Of a stretch of 64,000 nt of DNA, positions 17,802 through 28,029 are shown piece after piece. The notes below the pieces were generated by a model. It was given only the letters and a program-made list of their open reading frames with translations. It had not been told where the DNA came from and searched no databases. A program made the position numbers and the translations under genes. The stretch comes from G963663315 sp965116335 (GTDB lineage: Bacteria; Pseudomonadota; Gammaproteobacteria; Arenicellales; Poriferihabitantaceae): NCBI GenBank assembly GCA_965116335.1, contig OZ220677.1, positions 434,001-498,000 of the forward strand, written 5' to 3'. Every line of letters begins with the position of its first letter. The stretch's first letter is position 1.

Positions 17802-20800
17802 AATACGGAGACCTGATCCAATTCGACCCGATTGAATCAGTCGTTCAGTTACGTGATGCCAACCGACCGGATTCTGCCCGTAATCTGGTCAACACCTATG
17901 TCATCTCCGATGAAATGGCAAACCGTCTCACGCAACTGGTCATTCCACAGCTACAGTTCGACCAGCCAGTCGACAACAAGGGATTGCTGATCGTCGGTAA
18001 CTATGGCACCGGCAAATCGCATTTCATGTCGGTGGTTTCCAGTCTTGCCGCCGATTCCTCCCTGCGAGAATCATTGAATCATGCCGCTGTCCGTGAGGCA
18101 GCCGATCAGATTGCCGGACGATTCAAGGTCATCCGTACCGAGATCGGTTCTACCACCATGTCCCTGCGCGATATTCTGGTTGCCGAACTGGAAGAACATC
18201 TGGCTGAGATTGGTGTGGAATATGTGTTTCCTGAAACAGACACCATTCCCAACCACAAAGTAGCCTTTGAAGACATGATGGCAAAATTCGCGGAGGTTTT
18301 TCCTGATCAGGGTCTTTTGCTGGTGGTTGATGAATTGCTGGACTACTTGCGTACCCGCAAGGATCAGGAACTCATTCTTGATCTTAACTTTCTGCGTGAA
18401 ACTGGAGAAATTTGCAAGGATTTACGTTTCCGCTTCATGGCCGGCGTGCAAGAGGCCATTTTTGACAGCCCGCGCTTCTCTTTTGTCTCTGATAGTATCC
18501 GCCGTGTGAAAGACCGTTTCGAGCAGATTCTGATCGCCCGCGACGATGTCAAGTTCGTGGTATCTGAACGCCTGCTCAAGAAGACCGTCGAGCAGAAAGA
18601 CCATATCCGTGGTTACCTGAATCCCTTTGCCGAATATTATGGTAGCCTCAACGAAAAAATGGAGGAATTCGTTCAACTCTTTCCGGTGCATCCCGACTAC
18701 ATTGATACATTCGAGCGGGTGACTGTGGTAGAGAAGCGCGAGGTGTTAAAAACCCTTTCTACCAGCATGAAGAGGATTCTGGATCAGGATGTCCCCCGGG
18801 ACAGACCCGGGTTAATCGCTTTCGATAGCTACTGGGATACGCTCAGGAAAAATGCCGCTTTCCGCGCTATCCCCGACATCAAGGACGTTATGGATTGCAG
18901 TCAGGTTCTGGAGTCCCGTGTCGAAAATGCCATATCGAGAGAGCAGTACAAACCGATGGCGCTGCGCCTGATTCATGCCCTGTCTGTTCATCGCCTCACC
19001 ACAGGTGACATCCATACTCCGGTCGGGGCCACCGCCGAAGAATTGCGCGACCGCCTCTGCCTCTTTGAACCCCAGATCGCCGAGATGGGTGGTAACGAAC
19101 TGGATAAAGACCTCCATACCCATGTAGAAACCGTTTTACGCGAGATTCACAAGACAGTCAGCGGTCAGTTCATCTCGACCAATACCGACAACGGCCAGTA
19201 TTATCTTGACCTGAAAAAGACCGATGATTTCGATGCCCTGATTGACAAACGGGCCGAGAGCCTGGGCGATGATCAGCTGGATCGTTACTATTACGAGGCG
19301 CTCAAGCGAGTGATGGAATGTCAGGACACGACCTGGGTGACTGGCTACAAGATATGGCAACATGAACTGGTCTGGAAAGAGCGCAACGCCGCTCGCTCAG
19401 GCTACCTCTTTTTCGGAGCGCCCAATGAACGCTCCACGGCTGTTCCACAGCGGGACTTCTACCTCTACTTCATCCAACCGAACGATCCGCCGTATTTCAA
19501 GGACAACAAGAACAGCGACGAAGTCTTCTTTCGATTGAAAGGCATCGACGAGGAATTCCAGAGTGCACTGAAGAGCTATGCGGCCGCCCAGGACCTGGTC
19601 ATTACTTCATCCGGTCACGCCAAAAAGATCTATACGGAGAAGGCAAATGATCACCTCAGGAAGCTGGTTCACTGGCTGCAAAGGCACATGAGCGATGGCT
19701 TCGAGGTTACCTGGCAGGGCCGTACCCGATCCATGACTGAATGGGCCAAAGGAAAATCCATCCGCGACCTGTCTGGCCTGTCGCCCCATGAGACCATCAA
19801 TTTCCGCGATCTGGTCAACACCATCGCCGGTATCTGTCTGGCGCCGAATTTCGAAAATCAGGCGCCCGGATACCCGTCTTTCTCTGTGTTGATCACCAGT
19901 GGTAATCGCACGCAGGCGGCGCAGGATTGCTTGCGCGCCATCGCTGGACAGAACCGCACCAGACAAGCCACGGCAACACTGGACGCTCTGCAACTGCTGG
20001 ATGGCGAGAGAATCGAACCCTCTGGATCAAAATACGCCCGATTCATCCTCGATGCGATCCATGCGAAGGGGCACAATCAGGTAGTGAATCGGAACGAAAT
20101 TATTCAGGGAACCCACGGCCTGGAGTATATGAATCCAGGGGATGCTCAACTGGAGCCTGAATGGGTAGTGGTAACCCTGGCCGCGCTGGTTTACTCGGGA
20201 GATATTGTGCTCGCAATTCCGGGTAACAAGTTCGATGCCACCGGGCTACAGAAACTGTCGGCTACCGGCATGGATGAACTGATCCGTTTCAAGCATCTGG
20301 AACGGCCCAAAGACTATGATCTGCCCGCGCTCAAGGCACTGTTTGAGTTGCTTGACATACCCCCTGGCACGGTGCAACTGATCACCCAGAACAAGGATGA
20401 GCCGATTCAGGCCATGCAAGACGCTGTAGGCAAGATGGTCCAGCGTATCGTCACATCCCAGCAAACCCTTCGAGAAGGCATTTCATTCTGGGGAGCACAA
20501 TTAGACAACCCGGTCGCGATTCACAGACCTTCTGACCCGAATCTGGAAAACGCGAAAGAGTTTTTTGAATCACTCCAGGTCTACTCAACTCCCGGCAAAC
20601 TTAAAAACTTCCGCTACAGCGCTGCGGAGGTCATTGCCCATGAATCAGCAGTGAAAGCCCTCAACGAACTGGATACCCTGCGCGAATTCATAAGGACGCA
20701 TAGCCAGACAGCTTCCTGGCTCTCCACCGCCGAAGCGATGTTGCCCGTCGAGCATAACTGGGTGGACCGTGTGCAGACCGCTCAACAGGATATCCTGGAT

Positions 20801-21553
20801 ACACTCAAAAAGCGCTCACAAGCCGGTCTCGCCACACAATCCCGAAATGTCGGGAACAGACTCCAGAAACTCAAGCAGGATTACATAATCGCCTACAGCA
20901 GTCTGCATACTCAGGCTCGCCTGGGTGTGAACGCCGACAAGCACAAAGGAAAGTTGCTCCAGGACCCTCGCTTGCGAATCCTGATTAAACTGGCGGATAT
21001 CGACCTGATGCCCCGCCAGCAGATCACTGACTACCAGACCCGACTGACCAATCTGAAAAGCTGTTTTGCCCTGACTGGTAAGGATCTGGATTTATCACCC
21101 ATCTGCCCGCATTGTAATTTTCGTCCATCGGTCGAAACTGCCGCCTCGGTATCTGGCTCGCAGAGGGTTGCACAACTGGATGACCAGTTGGATACCATGG
21201 TGAAGACCTGGACCTCCACTATCATGAGTAATCTGGAGGATCAGGCGACAAAGGCCAACATGGAACTGCTGAAGGTTGACGCCCGCAAGCTGCTTGAGGC
21301 TTTCATTCAATCGCGTGAACTGCCGACTCCGCTGGGCAGCCACTTCGTCCCGGCAGTGAAGCAAGCGCTCTCCGGCCTGGTCAAGATCAACATCCAGCCA
21401 GCGGAATTACAGGATGCCCTGAAAGCCAGCGATGGCCCGGCAACTCCACAAGAGATAAAGGAACGCTTTGAATCATTCATTGATCAACGCACAAAAGGCA
21501 AAGACCCTGCCAGGGTGCGTATCCTTCTGGAGGAACGTAGTGACAAGGGATGA
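17798..21553 (+). CDS. brxC: BrxC/PglY-type large BREX ATPase
   Basis: A 1251-aa AAA+ protein, the large NTPase core of BREX phage-defence systems. Walker A GNYGTGKSH is at residues 67-75 and the Walker B region LLLVVDELLDYL near 172. The C-terminal quarter contains a possible zinc site (CPHC) and helical stretches. The ATG at 17798 is coupled to brxF by an ATGA overlap. The end overlaps the start of the next gene by 14 bp. BrxC is thought to act with PglX and PglZ to recognise unmodified phage DNA. Length and operon order support BREX type 3. Confidence 0.9.
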   Translation: MKYGDLIQFDPIESVVQLRDANRPDSARNLVNTYVISDEMANRLTQLVIPQLQFDQPVDNKGLLIVGNYGTGKSHFMSVVSSLAADSSLRESLNHAAVREAADQIAGRFKVIRTEIGSTTMSLRDILVAELEEHLAEIGVEYVFPETDTIPNHKVAFEDMMAKFAEVFPDQGLLLVVDELLDYLRTRKDQELILDLNFLRETGEICKDLRFRFMAGVQEAIFDSPRFSFVSDSIRRVKDRFEQILIARDDVKFVVSERLLKKTVEQKDHIRGYLNPFAEYYGSLNEKMEEFVQLFPVHPDYIDTFERVTVVEKREVLKTLSTSMKRILDQDVPRDRPGLIAFDSYWDTLRKNAAFRAIPDIKDVMDCSQVLESRVENAISREQYKPMALRLIHALSVHRLTTGDIHTPVGATAEELRDRLCLFEPQIAEMGGNELDKDLHTHVETVLREIHKTVSGQFISTNTDNGQYYLDLKKTDDFDALIDKRAESLGDDQLDRYYYEALKRVMECQDTTWVTGYKIWQHELVWKERNAARSGYLFFGAPNERSTAVPQRDFYLYFIQPNDPPYFKDNKNSDEVFFRLKGIDEEFQSALKSYAAAQDLVITSSGHAKKIYTEKANDHLRKLVHWLQRHMSDGFEVTWQGRTRSMTEWAKGKSIRDLSGLSPHETINFRDLVNTIAGICLAPNFENQAPGYPSFSVLITSGNRTQAAQDCLRAIAGQNRTRQATATLDALQLLDGERIEPSGSKYARFILDAIHAKGHNQVVNRNEIIQGTHGLEYMNPGDAQLEPEWVVVTLAALVYSGDIVLAIPGNKFDATGLQKLSATGMDELIRFKHLERPKDYDLPALKALFELLDIPPGTVQLITQNKDEPIQAMQDAVGKMVQRIVTSQQTLREGISFWGAQLDNPVAIHRPSDPNLENAKEFFESLQVYSTPGKLKNFRYSAAEVIAHESAVKALNELDTLREFIRTHSQTASWLSTAEAMLPVEHNWVDRVQTAQQDILDTLKKRSQAGLATQSRNVGNRLQKLKQDYIIAYSSLHTQARLGVNADKHKGKLLQDPRLRILIKLADIDLMPRQQITDYQTRLTNLKSCFALTGKDLDLSPICPHCNFRPSVETAASVSGSQRVAQLDDQLDTMVKTWTSTIMSNLEDQATKANMELLKVDARKLLEAFIQSRELPTPLGSHFVPAVKQALSGLVKINIQPAELQDALKASDGPATPQEIKERFESFIDQRTKGKDPARVRILLEERSDKG

Positions 21554-23297
21554 ATTATTAATCCGTCTTAAAGGTTATGAATGGACAGACTTCGAGTGCA
21601 AAAAGGCGCGACGTGTTGTCCCCAAAGATGCCTATTCAACCGTCAGTGCCTTTGCCAATACACAAGGCGGCTGGTTGCTGCTTGGCGTTTCCGAAATTGG
21701 TGGACAACTTGAAGTGACCGGAGTCGATCCTGAAGCATTCGATCGTGTACAGAATGATTTTCTTTCAGCTCTAAGGGGCGGCCAAAAGTTAAATCAGATG
21801 ATTAGCGTTGAAGCAAATGTCTATGAAGTCGATGGCAGCAGGGTGATGGCTTTTCATATCCCCGAGTCTCCCAGGCATCAGAAGCCGGTTTACCTGAAAA
21901 ATGACCCGCGCGAAACCTATGTGCGGCGCGCTGCCAGTGATGAACGGGTGACAGATGCCGAACTGCAACGGTTTTTACGTGATAGTTCAATGCGCCCCTG
22001 GGATTCTGAAGTCGTCACTCAGATTGATGTCACTCGATGTTTCGATGATGAAACGGTTCGTTGGTATCGTGATCAATTTTATCGCAGAGAACCAGAGCAA
22101 AGTCGTATTAATAGCACAGTCGACTTCCTTCGGGAGTGGAACTTTATTGTTGAGCAAGATGATCGGTTGCTACCAATGCGAGCCGCAATTCTGCTTTTTG
22201 GTACAGACCACGCGGTGCGCCAGTTATTGCCACGCCCCGTGTTGGATTATCAAAGGATTGATACCCAATTCGAGAATTGGTCCAGCAATAAGCGCTGGCA
22301 CGACCGTTTGGTCTTTGAAGAGAATATTTTCAAGACGTGGCGCTGCCTGGTCAGCAAGTACATGCGCTTAGCTGAGCATCCGTTCTCACTCGATCCCGCA
22401 ACCCTGCGCCGAAACGACGATCCACCCGATTATGTTTCTTTCAGAGAAGCGGCCATCAATCTGCTCATGCATCAGGACTATGGAGACGCCTTCCGGAAAG
22501 CCACCATTAAATTTTTCACCGACAGGACTATTTTCTGGAACCCGGGGGATGCGTTTTATACGAAATCCGAGCTACTTGACCCCAGTGAGAAAGAAGTCCG
22601 CAACCCATCCATCGTCAAGGCATTTCGCCGCATTGGTATGAGTGACCAGGCCGGTTCCGGCATCCGGGCCATTTTTCTAAACTGGCGCGATCTGGGGCAT
22701 GTGCCTCCAGAAATTAATAATGACAGGTCCAGAAAGTCATTTGAAATAGTGCTTGTCAAACAGGCACTGATTACTGAAAAGCAAATGAGCTTTTTACAAA
22801 CCGTTGGCGTGAAGCTGACTGCAGAAGAAGCCGATGCCCTCGCCTTTGCGGCTGAACACGGCGTGATAAATCTTACCGAAATCCGAGGATTGGCGAATGT
22901 ACCAACATCGAAGGCCAAGAAGTTGACTGATGCTTTAGTCGAACAACACCTGCTGGAAGCCATTTCCGATACACACTTCCAGCTTGCTCCAGCCATGATG
23001 GCACGTTACAGCCGTGATCAGTTGATCGAGGACACTGTCGGCGCTACCCCCGAAGTCACCCCCGAAGTCACCCCCGAAGTACGAAGAATGGTGTCAGTGC
23101 TCGTTGGCGACATGAGCAGAGCCGAAATAATGGCCGCTTTGGGGCTGAAAGACGAAAAGCACTTCCGGGAACATTATCAGCATAACGCGATCAGCGCAGG
23201 GCTCATCGAAATGACCATTCCAGAAAAACCCACAAGTAGCAAACAAAAATACCGATTGACCGGGGACGGAAAACATATTCTGGATATAAACAAATGA
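21540..23297 (+). CDS. AlbA_2/Schlafen-type putative DNA-binding protein with HATPase_c_4-like region
   Basis: A 585-aa protein. The N-terminus (EWTDFECKKA, then VSAFANTQGGWLLLGV) is an AlbA_2 domain found in transcriptional regulators and some defence proteins. The centre near residue 300 (REAAINLLMHQDYGD) and FWNPGDAF resemble the RecG-like ATP-binding C-terminal domain. Then winged-helix-like segments follow, with a P-E-V-T repeat linker near residue 503-513. The start is GTG with GGAGGA five bases upstream, overlapping brxC; the stop overlaps pglX (ATGA). It is not a core BREX type 3 gene and may regulate the operon or be an accessory effector. Function is inferred only. Confidence 0.75.
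   Translation: MTRDELLIRLKGYEWTDFECKKARRVVPKDAYSTVSAFANTQGGWLLLGVSEIGGQLEVTGVDPEAFDRVQNDFLSALRGGQKLNQMISVEANVYEVDGSRVMAFHIPESPRHQKPVYLKNDPRETYVRRAASDERVTDAELQRFLRDSSMRPWDSEVVTQIDVTRCFDDETVRWYRDQFYRREPEQSRINSTVDFLREWNFIVEQDDRLLPMRAAILLFGTDHAVRQLLPRPVLDYQRIDTQFENWSSNKRWHDRLVFEENIFKTWRCLVSKYMRLAEHPFSLDPATLRRNDDPPDYVSFREAAINLLMHQDYGDAFRKATIKFFTDRTIFWNPGDAFYTKSELLDPSEKEVRNPSIVKAFRRIGMSDQAGSGIRAIFLNWRDLGHVPPEINNDRSRKSFEIVLVKQALITEKQMSFLQTVGVKLTAEEADALAFAAEHGVINLTEIRGLANVPTSKAKKLTDALVEQHLLEAISDTHFQLAPAMMARYSRDQLIEDTVGATPEVTPEVTPEVRRMVSVLVGDMSRAEIMAALGLKDEKHFREHYQHNAISAGLIEMTIPEKPTSSKQKYRLTGDGKHILDINK
23046..23081 (+). repeat. Three 12-bp in-frame tandem repeats
   Basis: The unit ACCCCCGAAGTC occurs three times, the last copy ending in A, and encodes TPEV repeats in the AlbA_2 protein. 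Such PEVTPEV linkers are frequent in this protein family and could vary in copy number by slippage. Confidence 0.9.
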
Positions 23298-26116
23298 GCG
23301 ATTATCAGGAAGCCCTGGAGTCTGAATCGGAAGAACACGGCCAGGTCAGAGATGAACCGGTGACTTGTCTGGGCATGACTTTCGAGAACGACGAAGCCCG
23401 CCGCGCCTGGTTCACCGAGGAGTTAGCCAGGAAACTGCAAGAACCAGAGTTTCGCAAGATCGAAGGTTTCCCTATTGGCGAGGACGAGGACATCCTGAAT
23501 TTAAGCGACCCTCCCTACTACACCGCCTGCCCAAACCCCTGGCTCGGTGATTTTATCGCCGAATGGGAGACACAGAAGCCCACGCAACCCGAAGGCTATC
23601 ATTACCACCGGGAACCTTTTGCGGCGGATGTGAGCGAGGGCAAGAACGACCCGATCTACAACGCGCATTCCTACCATACCAAGGTCCCGCACAAAGCCAT
23701 CATGCGCTATATCCTGCATTACACGGAACCGGGCGATATCGTGTTTGACGGCTTCTGCGGAACCGGCATGACCGGAGTGGCGGCGCAGATGTGCGGCGAT
23801 AAAAGTGCGGTTATCTCGCTCGGCTATCAGGTGAAGCCGGACGGCACTATTTTGCAGCAAGGTGCTGATGAGAACAGCAAAAATGTTTGGATCCCTTTTT
23901 CGAAAATCGGTGCTCGCCATACGGTACTAAATGACTTGTCTCCCGCAGCTACTTTTATTGCACACAACTACAATAGACCGATTGATAGGTTTGAATTTGA
24001 GAAGACCGCAAAAAGAATCGTCAGGGAAGTAAAAGACGAATGCGGATGGATGTTTGAAACACTCCATACAGATGGGAATACGATTGGCGAGGTGAAGTTA
24101 ACCCTTTGGAGTGATGTCCTAGTATGTCCGGAGTGCACACATGAATTTGTTTTTTGGGACGTTGCGGCGGACCCTGAAAGTGGATCCCTAAAAGAACCAT
24201 TTGAATGCCCTTCGTGTGCCGCCTCTGTGACCAAAAAGAAGTGCGACAAGGCTGTAGAAACAGATTATGACCCTGCGATCAGTAAGACAATTTCTCAGAG
24301 AAAACAGAAGCCTGTAAGAGTTATCTATACGGTCGGCGGGAAGAGGCACGAAAAAGATGTAACACAAAATGATTTGGACATCATATCAAAATCCCAATTA
24401 GCAACCTCTAAATCCTGGTTTCCTGCAAGTAGAATGATGGAAGGCGGGGAAACTCGTAGAAATGATGCCGACGGCATCACTCACGCTCATCATTTTTACA
24501 CGAAGCGGAACTTGATTGAACTATCATTGTTTAGAGAAAAAGTTTTTCAACATAAATCAAAATTACCAGCTCTCGGGCTTTGGTTTACTTCATCTCACCC
24601 ATGGGTGACGAGACTGAGTAGGCTACTGATTTCAAATTACTTCAAAAAAAAAGGGGGCGTTGTAGCCCCTACACTCCAAGGCACCCTTTATGTTAGCTCG
24701 ATGTATGCTGAAACTAATGCCGCTGATCGTTTTGAGCTCCGCATTAACTCCTGTCCATATACAGGATTCGGCGGCGATGTTGCCGTCCTAACGTCCTCTA
24801 CGTCTGACACTAAAATTCCTGACAACAGTATTGACTACCTGTTTCTTGACCCACCATTCGGCGCAAACATTGCTTATTCGGAACTGAACTATCTCTGGGA
24901 ATCATGGCTCCGCGTTACAACAGCTGTTGACGCAGAAGCAATAGAAAACAGACCTCACAATAAGTCACTAACTGATTACCTGCACTTGATTCAGAAGTGT
25001 TTCACGGAATGCTATCGTGTGCTTAAACCAGGTAGGTGGATCACTGTAGAATTTTCTAATACCAGAGCTTCTGTATGGAACGCCATACAAACAGCCATTG
25101 GTGACGCTGGCTTTGTGGTGGCCAACGTTTCCATACTCGAAAAGTCACATAAAGGTTTTCGAGCGGTCACGACATCCACTGCCGTCAAAGAGGATTTAGC
25201 AATTTCCGCCTACAAACCAAATGACGGCTTTGAAGAACGGTTCCAGAAAGAAGCGAAAACCGCAGAAGGTGCTTGGGACTTTGTCCGTAACCACTTGAAA
25301 TACCTACCCGTCACCAAACACCAGGGCACACGGATGCAATTTGTTCAGGAGCGCGACCCGCGTATCCTGTTCGACCAGATGGTGGCCTGGTACGTCCGCA
25401 AGGACTTTCTGGTGCCGGTTTCCAGTCAGGAATTTCAGGCTGGATTGCCGCAACGCTTCATCGAAAGAGACGGGATGTATTTCCTGCCCGATCAGGTGGC
25501 AGAATACGACCGTAAGAAGATGATCTCCGGCGAGTTGTTGCAAACCTCCCTGTTCGTTTCCGACGAGGCATCGGCGATTCAATGGCTTCGCCAGATTATC
25601 AAGGAAAAACCCCAAACCTTCTCCGACATCAATCCGCAGTTCATGCAGCAGTTGGGCGGTTGGAGCAAGAACGAGGTCCAGCTTGACCTGCGCGAGTTGC
25701 TGAATCAGAACTTCCTCTGTTACAACGGCAAGGAGCCGGTGCCGGAACAGATTCACGCTTACCTCTCAACCAACTGGAAGGAATTGCGTAATCTGCCGAA
25801 GGACGCTCCGGCGCTGGTTGCCAAAGCCCGTGACCGCTGGTATGTGCCCGATCCCAACAAGGCAGGCGACCTGGAGAAACTGCGTGAGAAATCCCTGCTC
25901 AAGGAATTCGAGGAATACAAGAAATCCGAAAAGAGGCTCAAAATCTTCCGCCTGGAGGCCGTCCGCGCCGGGTTCAAGAAAGCCTGGCAGGAAGGCGACT
26001 ATGCCGTAATCACCACCATGGCCGACAAGATTCCCAATAAAATCCTGGAAGAAGACCCGAAATTACTCATGTGGTACGATCAGGCAGTAACACGGATGGG
26101 AGAGAACAACACATGA
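23294..26116 (+). CDS. pglX: BREX type 3 DNA methyltransferase (PglX-type, PglXI)
   Basis: A 940-aa probable adenine-specific DNA methyltransferase that marks host DNA in BREX. Features in order: LSDPPYYTACPNP near residue 70 (DPPY), FDGFCGTGMTG near 151 (SAM-binding loop), a zinc-ribbon-like pair (CPEC near 277 and CPSC about 30 residues later), and LFLDPPFGANI near 516 (second DPPF). The C-terminal third is charged and helical. The ATG overlaps the previous stop (ATGA) and its own stop overlaps the next ATG. The middle section, about 23850-25290, is much more AT-rich than both ends, suggesting a mosaic gene. Confidence 0.85.
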   Translation: MSDYQEALESESEEHGQVRDEPVTCLGMTFENDEARRAWFTEELARKLQEPEFRKIEGFPIGEDEDILNLSDPPYYTACPNPWLGDFIAEWETQKPTQPEGYHYHREPFAADVSEGKNDPIYNAHSYHTKVPHKAIMRYILHYTEPGDIVFDGFCGTGMTGVAAQMCGDKSAVISLGYQVKPDGTILQQGADENSKNVWIPFSKIGARHTVLNDLSPAATFIAHNYNRPIDRFEFEKTAKRIVREVKDECGWMFETLHTDGNTIGEVKLTLWSDVLVCPECTHEFVFWDVAADPESGSLKEPFECPSCAASVTKKKCDKAVETDYDPAISKTISQRKQKPVRVIYTVGGKRHEKDVTQNDLDIISKSQLATSKSWFPASRMMEGGETRRNDADGITHAHHFYTKRNLIELSLFREKVFQHKSKLPALGLWFTSSHPWVTRLSRLLISNYFKKKGGVVAPTLQGTLYVSSMYAETNAADRFELRINSCPYTGFGGDVAVLTSSTSDTKIPDNSIDYLFLDPPFGANIAYSELNYLWESWLRVTTAVDAEAIENRPHNKSLTDYLHLIQKCFTECYRVLKPGRWITVEFSNTRASVWNAIQTAIGDAGFVVANVSILEKSHKGFRAVTTSTAVKEDLAISAYKPNDGFEERFQKEAKTAEGAWDFVRNHLKYLPVTKHQGTRMQFVQERDPRILFDQMVAWYVRKDFLVPVSSQEFQAGLPQRFIERDGMYFLPDQVAEYDRKKMISGELLQTSLFVSDEASAIQWLRQIIKEKPQTFSDINPQFMQQLGGWSKNEVQLDLRELLNQNFLCYNGKEPVPEQIHAYLSTNWKELRNLPKDAPALVAKARDRWYVPDPNKAGDLEKLREKSLLKEFEEYKKSEKRLKIFRLEAVRAGFKKAWQEGDYAVITTMADKIPNKILEEDPKLLMWYDQAVTRMGENNT

Positions 26117-28029
26117 TTACCAAGTGGAAGGTTTTTAACTTCAAATCAATTCGGGGAGAAACCGAACTGGATTTCGGGCCACTGACAATCTTCGCTGGCG
26201 CGAATAGTAGCGGTAAAAGCACATTCATTCAGTCAATTTTACTCGTTGCACAGACCCTGGCGCATAAAGTCGGATCGCGATCTGTCGTTTTGAACGGGGC
26301 ACTCACCAGCCTTGGCGAGTTTGACGACCTGAAATCCAACGATAGTGAGTCCGATCAAATCACCATCAAATGCACCTGCCGACCACTGCCTGATCAGGAT
26401 TCAGGACTTCCGAGTCAGTCGCACCGTACATACCGCAGCCCGATCTACTACAGGCCACTCTTTGACCAGTTTGAAGAAATTGCCTGTGAAATTTCTTTTG
26501 ACGCGAACCCATCCGGCTCGCAACGAGACCTGTCCCAGATACGCCCACACCTTTTCGCTACCTCGTTGTCCTGCGTATCCAGAGATGAGGATGATGAGGA
26601 TAATGTGGATCAACAGGCTGATATTGAAATTCGGCAATCGAACAAAACAATAGCTGAAATTTCCGACGTGGACGAAATTGAGGGTAAGTTTCGAGATGGC
26701 CTGGGCTACGATGTCGCCCTCGATGAGAACTCAATGGCCGAAGTGAAAGAAAAATACCGATCCGCGAAACCTGTCGGTTGTATGTTCCGGCACTTTCTTC
26801 CGGATCGGATCATTTGTTCCATAGACACTATACAGGAGGATGCAAACACAATTTCTCAAGTGCTCCAAAGTGACCGTCGGTTGCCTGTCTTAAGGCGCAT
26901 GCGTAAAAGACATCTCCTGCTTTCTGAACAGATCATTACGGTTTTGCGTGAAATCCTGGATGGAGTGCTTGATTTCGATGAGGTATTCGAAAACAAGCCT
27001 CAAAAAGCATCCCCACTTGATCCTGATTCACAGGCTATTTCACTTGAAACCTGGAATGATGGAATGCGGAGATTACCCCGCAATGAGCGTATGAAGGTTC
27101 ATCAGGTATTGGGCGAGTGCGATGATCTTTTTGACCGTATTTATCAGGCTATAAAAGAACCAGATTCAGAGGAACCTCGCACGCGCCCAATCGACACGCT
27201 CCGCTTGCCGCCTCTAATCTCTGGAGCCACTCGATATCTGGATGATTTCTTCTCGTCATCACTCAAATATCTTGGCCCATTGCGGGATGCTCCGAAACCT
27301 TTATATCCGATTGCACCGACAGCCGACCCGGATGATGTTGGCCTGCGAGGTGAAAATACAGCATCTATCCTTGAGTTGCACAAATTCAATCAGATCAAGT
27401 ACATTCCTTCAGAAAATTTCAATTCGTCTGTTATCAATCGTACAACAGTTACAAGAACAGTAGAGACTGCTGTAGTTGATTGGCTTCAATACCTCGGAGT
27501 AGCCAGCTCGGTAAAGAGTCGGGACCAGGGGAAGCTCGGACACGAGTTGAAGGTGGGTCTCTCCGACTCGGATAGCACACATGACCTGACACATGTCGGT
27601 GTCGGTGTCAGTCAGGTCCTTCCCATTCTGGTGATATGTCTGTTGGCAGATACTGATTCAACCCTGGTATTTGAACAGCCGGAACTGCATCTTCATCCAA
27701 AGGTCCAAACCCTGCTCGGAGATTTCTTTCTATCAATGGCTCTGTGTAATAAACAGTGCATTGTTGAAACCCACAGCGAGTATCTTATCGACCGCCTCAG
27801 ATTCAGGATTGCCGCGAATCCTGGAAACGAATTAAACAGCATGAGCAAAATTTACTTTGTCGAGAAGACATCCCGGGGATCAGCGTTCCGGGAGGTGCAG
27901 ATCAATGAATATGGCGCGATTTCCGACTGGCCGGAGGGATTCTTTGATCAATCTCAACAGCAGGCAGAAGAAATTTTGCGCGCTGCGACCAAAAAGAGAA
28001 AGGCGGGCCGGGAGAAATTGGATGCATAA
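26113..28029 (+). CDS. AAA ATPase with DUF3696-like C-terminus, in the position of the BREX helicase
   Basis: A 638-aa ATPase of the AAA_15/SMC-like group. Walker A GANSSGKST is at residues 29-37 after the typical start KWKVFNFKSIRGETELDF. The signature and Walker B region VFEQPELHLHP is near 517, followed by VETHSEYLIDRLRFRI. The C-terminal part with YFVEK and the Gly/Pro-rich tail fits the DUF3696 type. It begins at an ATG overlapping the pglX stop (ATGA), and its end overlaps the next gene by 8 bp, so it forms a tight pair with the 349-aa protein. Such ATPases often work with a toxic partner in defence; here that is inference. Confidence 0.85.
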   Translation: MITKWKVFNFKSIRGETELDFGPLTIFAGANSSGKSTFIQSILLVAQTLAHKVGSRSVVLNGALTSLGEFDDLKSNDSESDQITIKCTCRPLPDQDSGLPSQSHRTYRSPIYYRPLFDQFEEIACEISFDANPSGSQRDLSQIRPHLFATSLSCVSRDEDDEDNVDQQADIEIRQSNKTIAEISDVDEIEGKFRDGLGYDVALDENSMAEVKEKYRSAKPVGCMFRHFLPDRIICSIDTIQEDANTISQVLQSDRRLPVLRRMRKRHLLLSEQIITVLREILDGVLDFDEVFENKPQKASPLDPDSQAISLETWNDGMRRLPRNERMKVHQVLGECDDLFDRIYQAIKEPDSEEPRTRPIDTLRLPPLISGATRYLDDFFSSSLKYLGPLRDAPKPLYPIAPTADPDDVGLRGENTASILELHKFNQIKYIPSENFNSSVINRTTVTRTVETAVVDWLQYLGVASSVKSRDQGKLGHELKVGLSDSDSTHDLTHVGVGVSQVLPILVICLLADTDSTLVFEQPELHLHPKVQTLLGDFFLSMALCNKQCIVETHSEYLIDRLRFRIAANPGNELNSMSKIYFVEKTSRGSAFREVQINEYGAISDWPEGFFDQSQQQAEEILRAATKKRKAGREKLDA

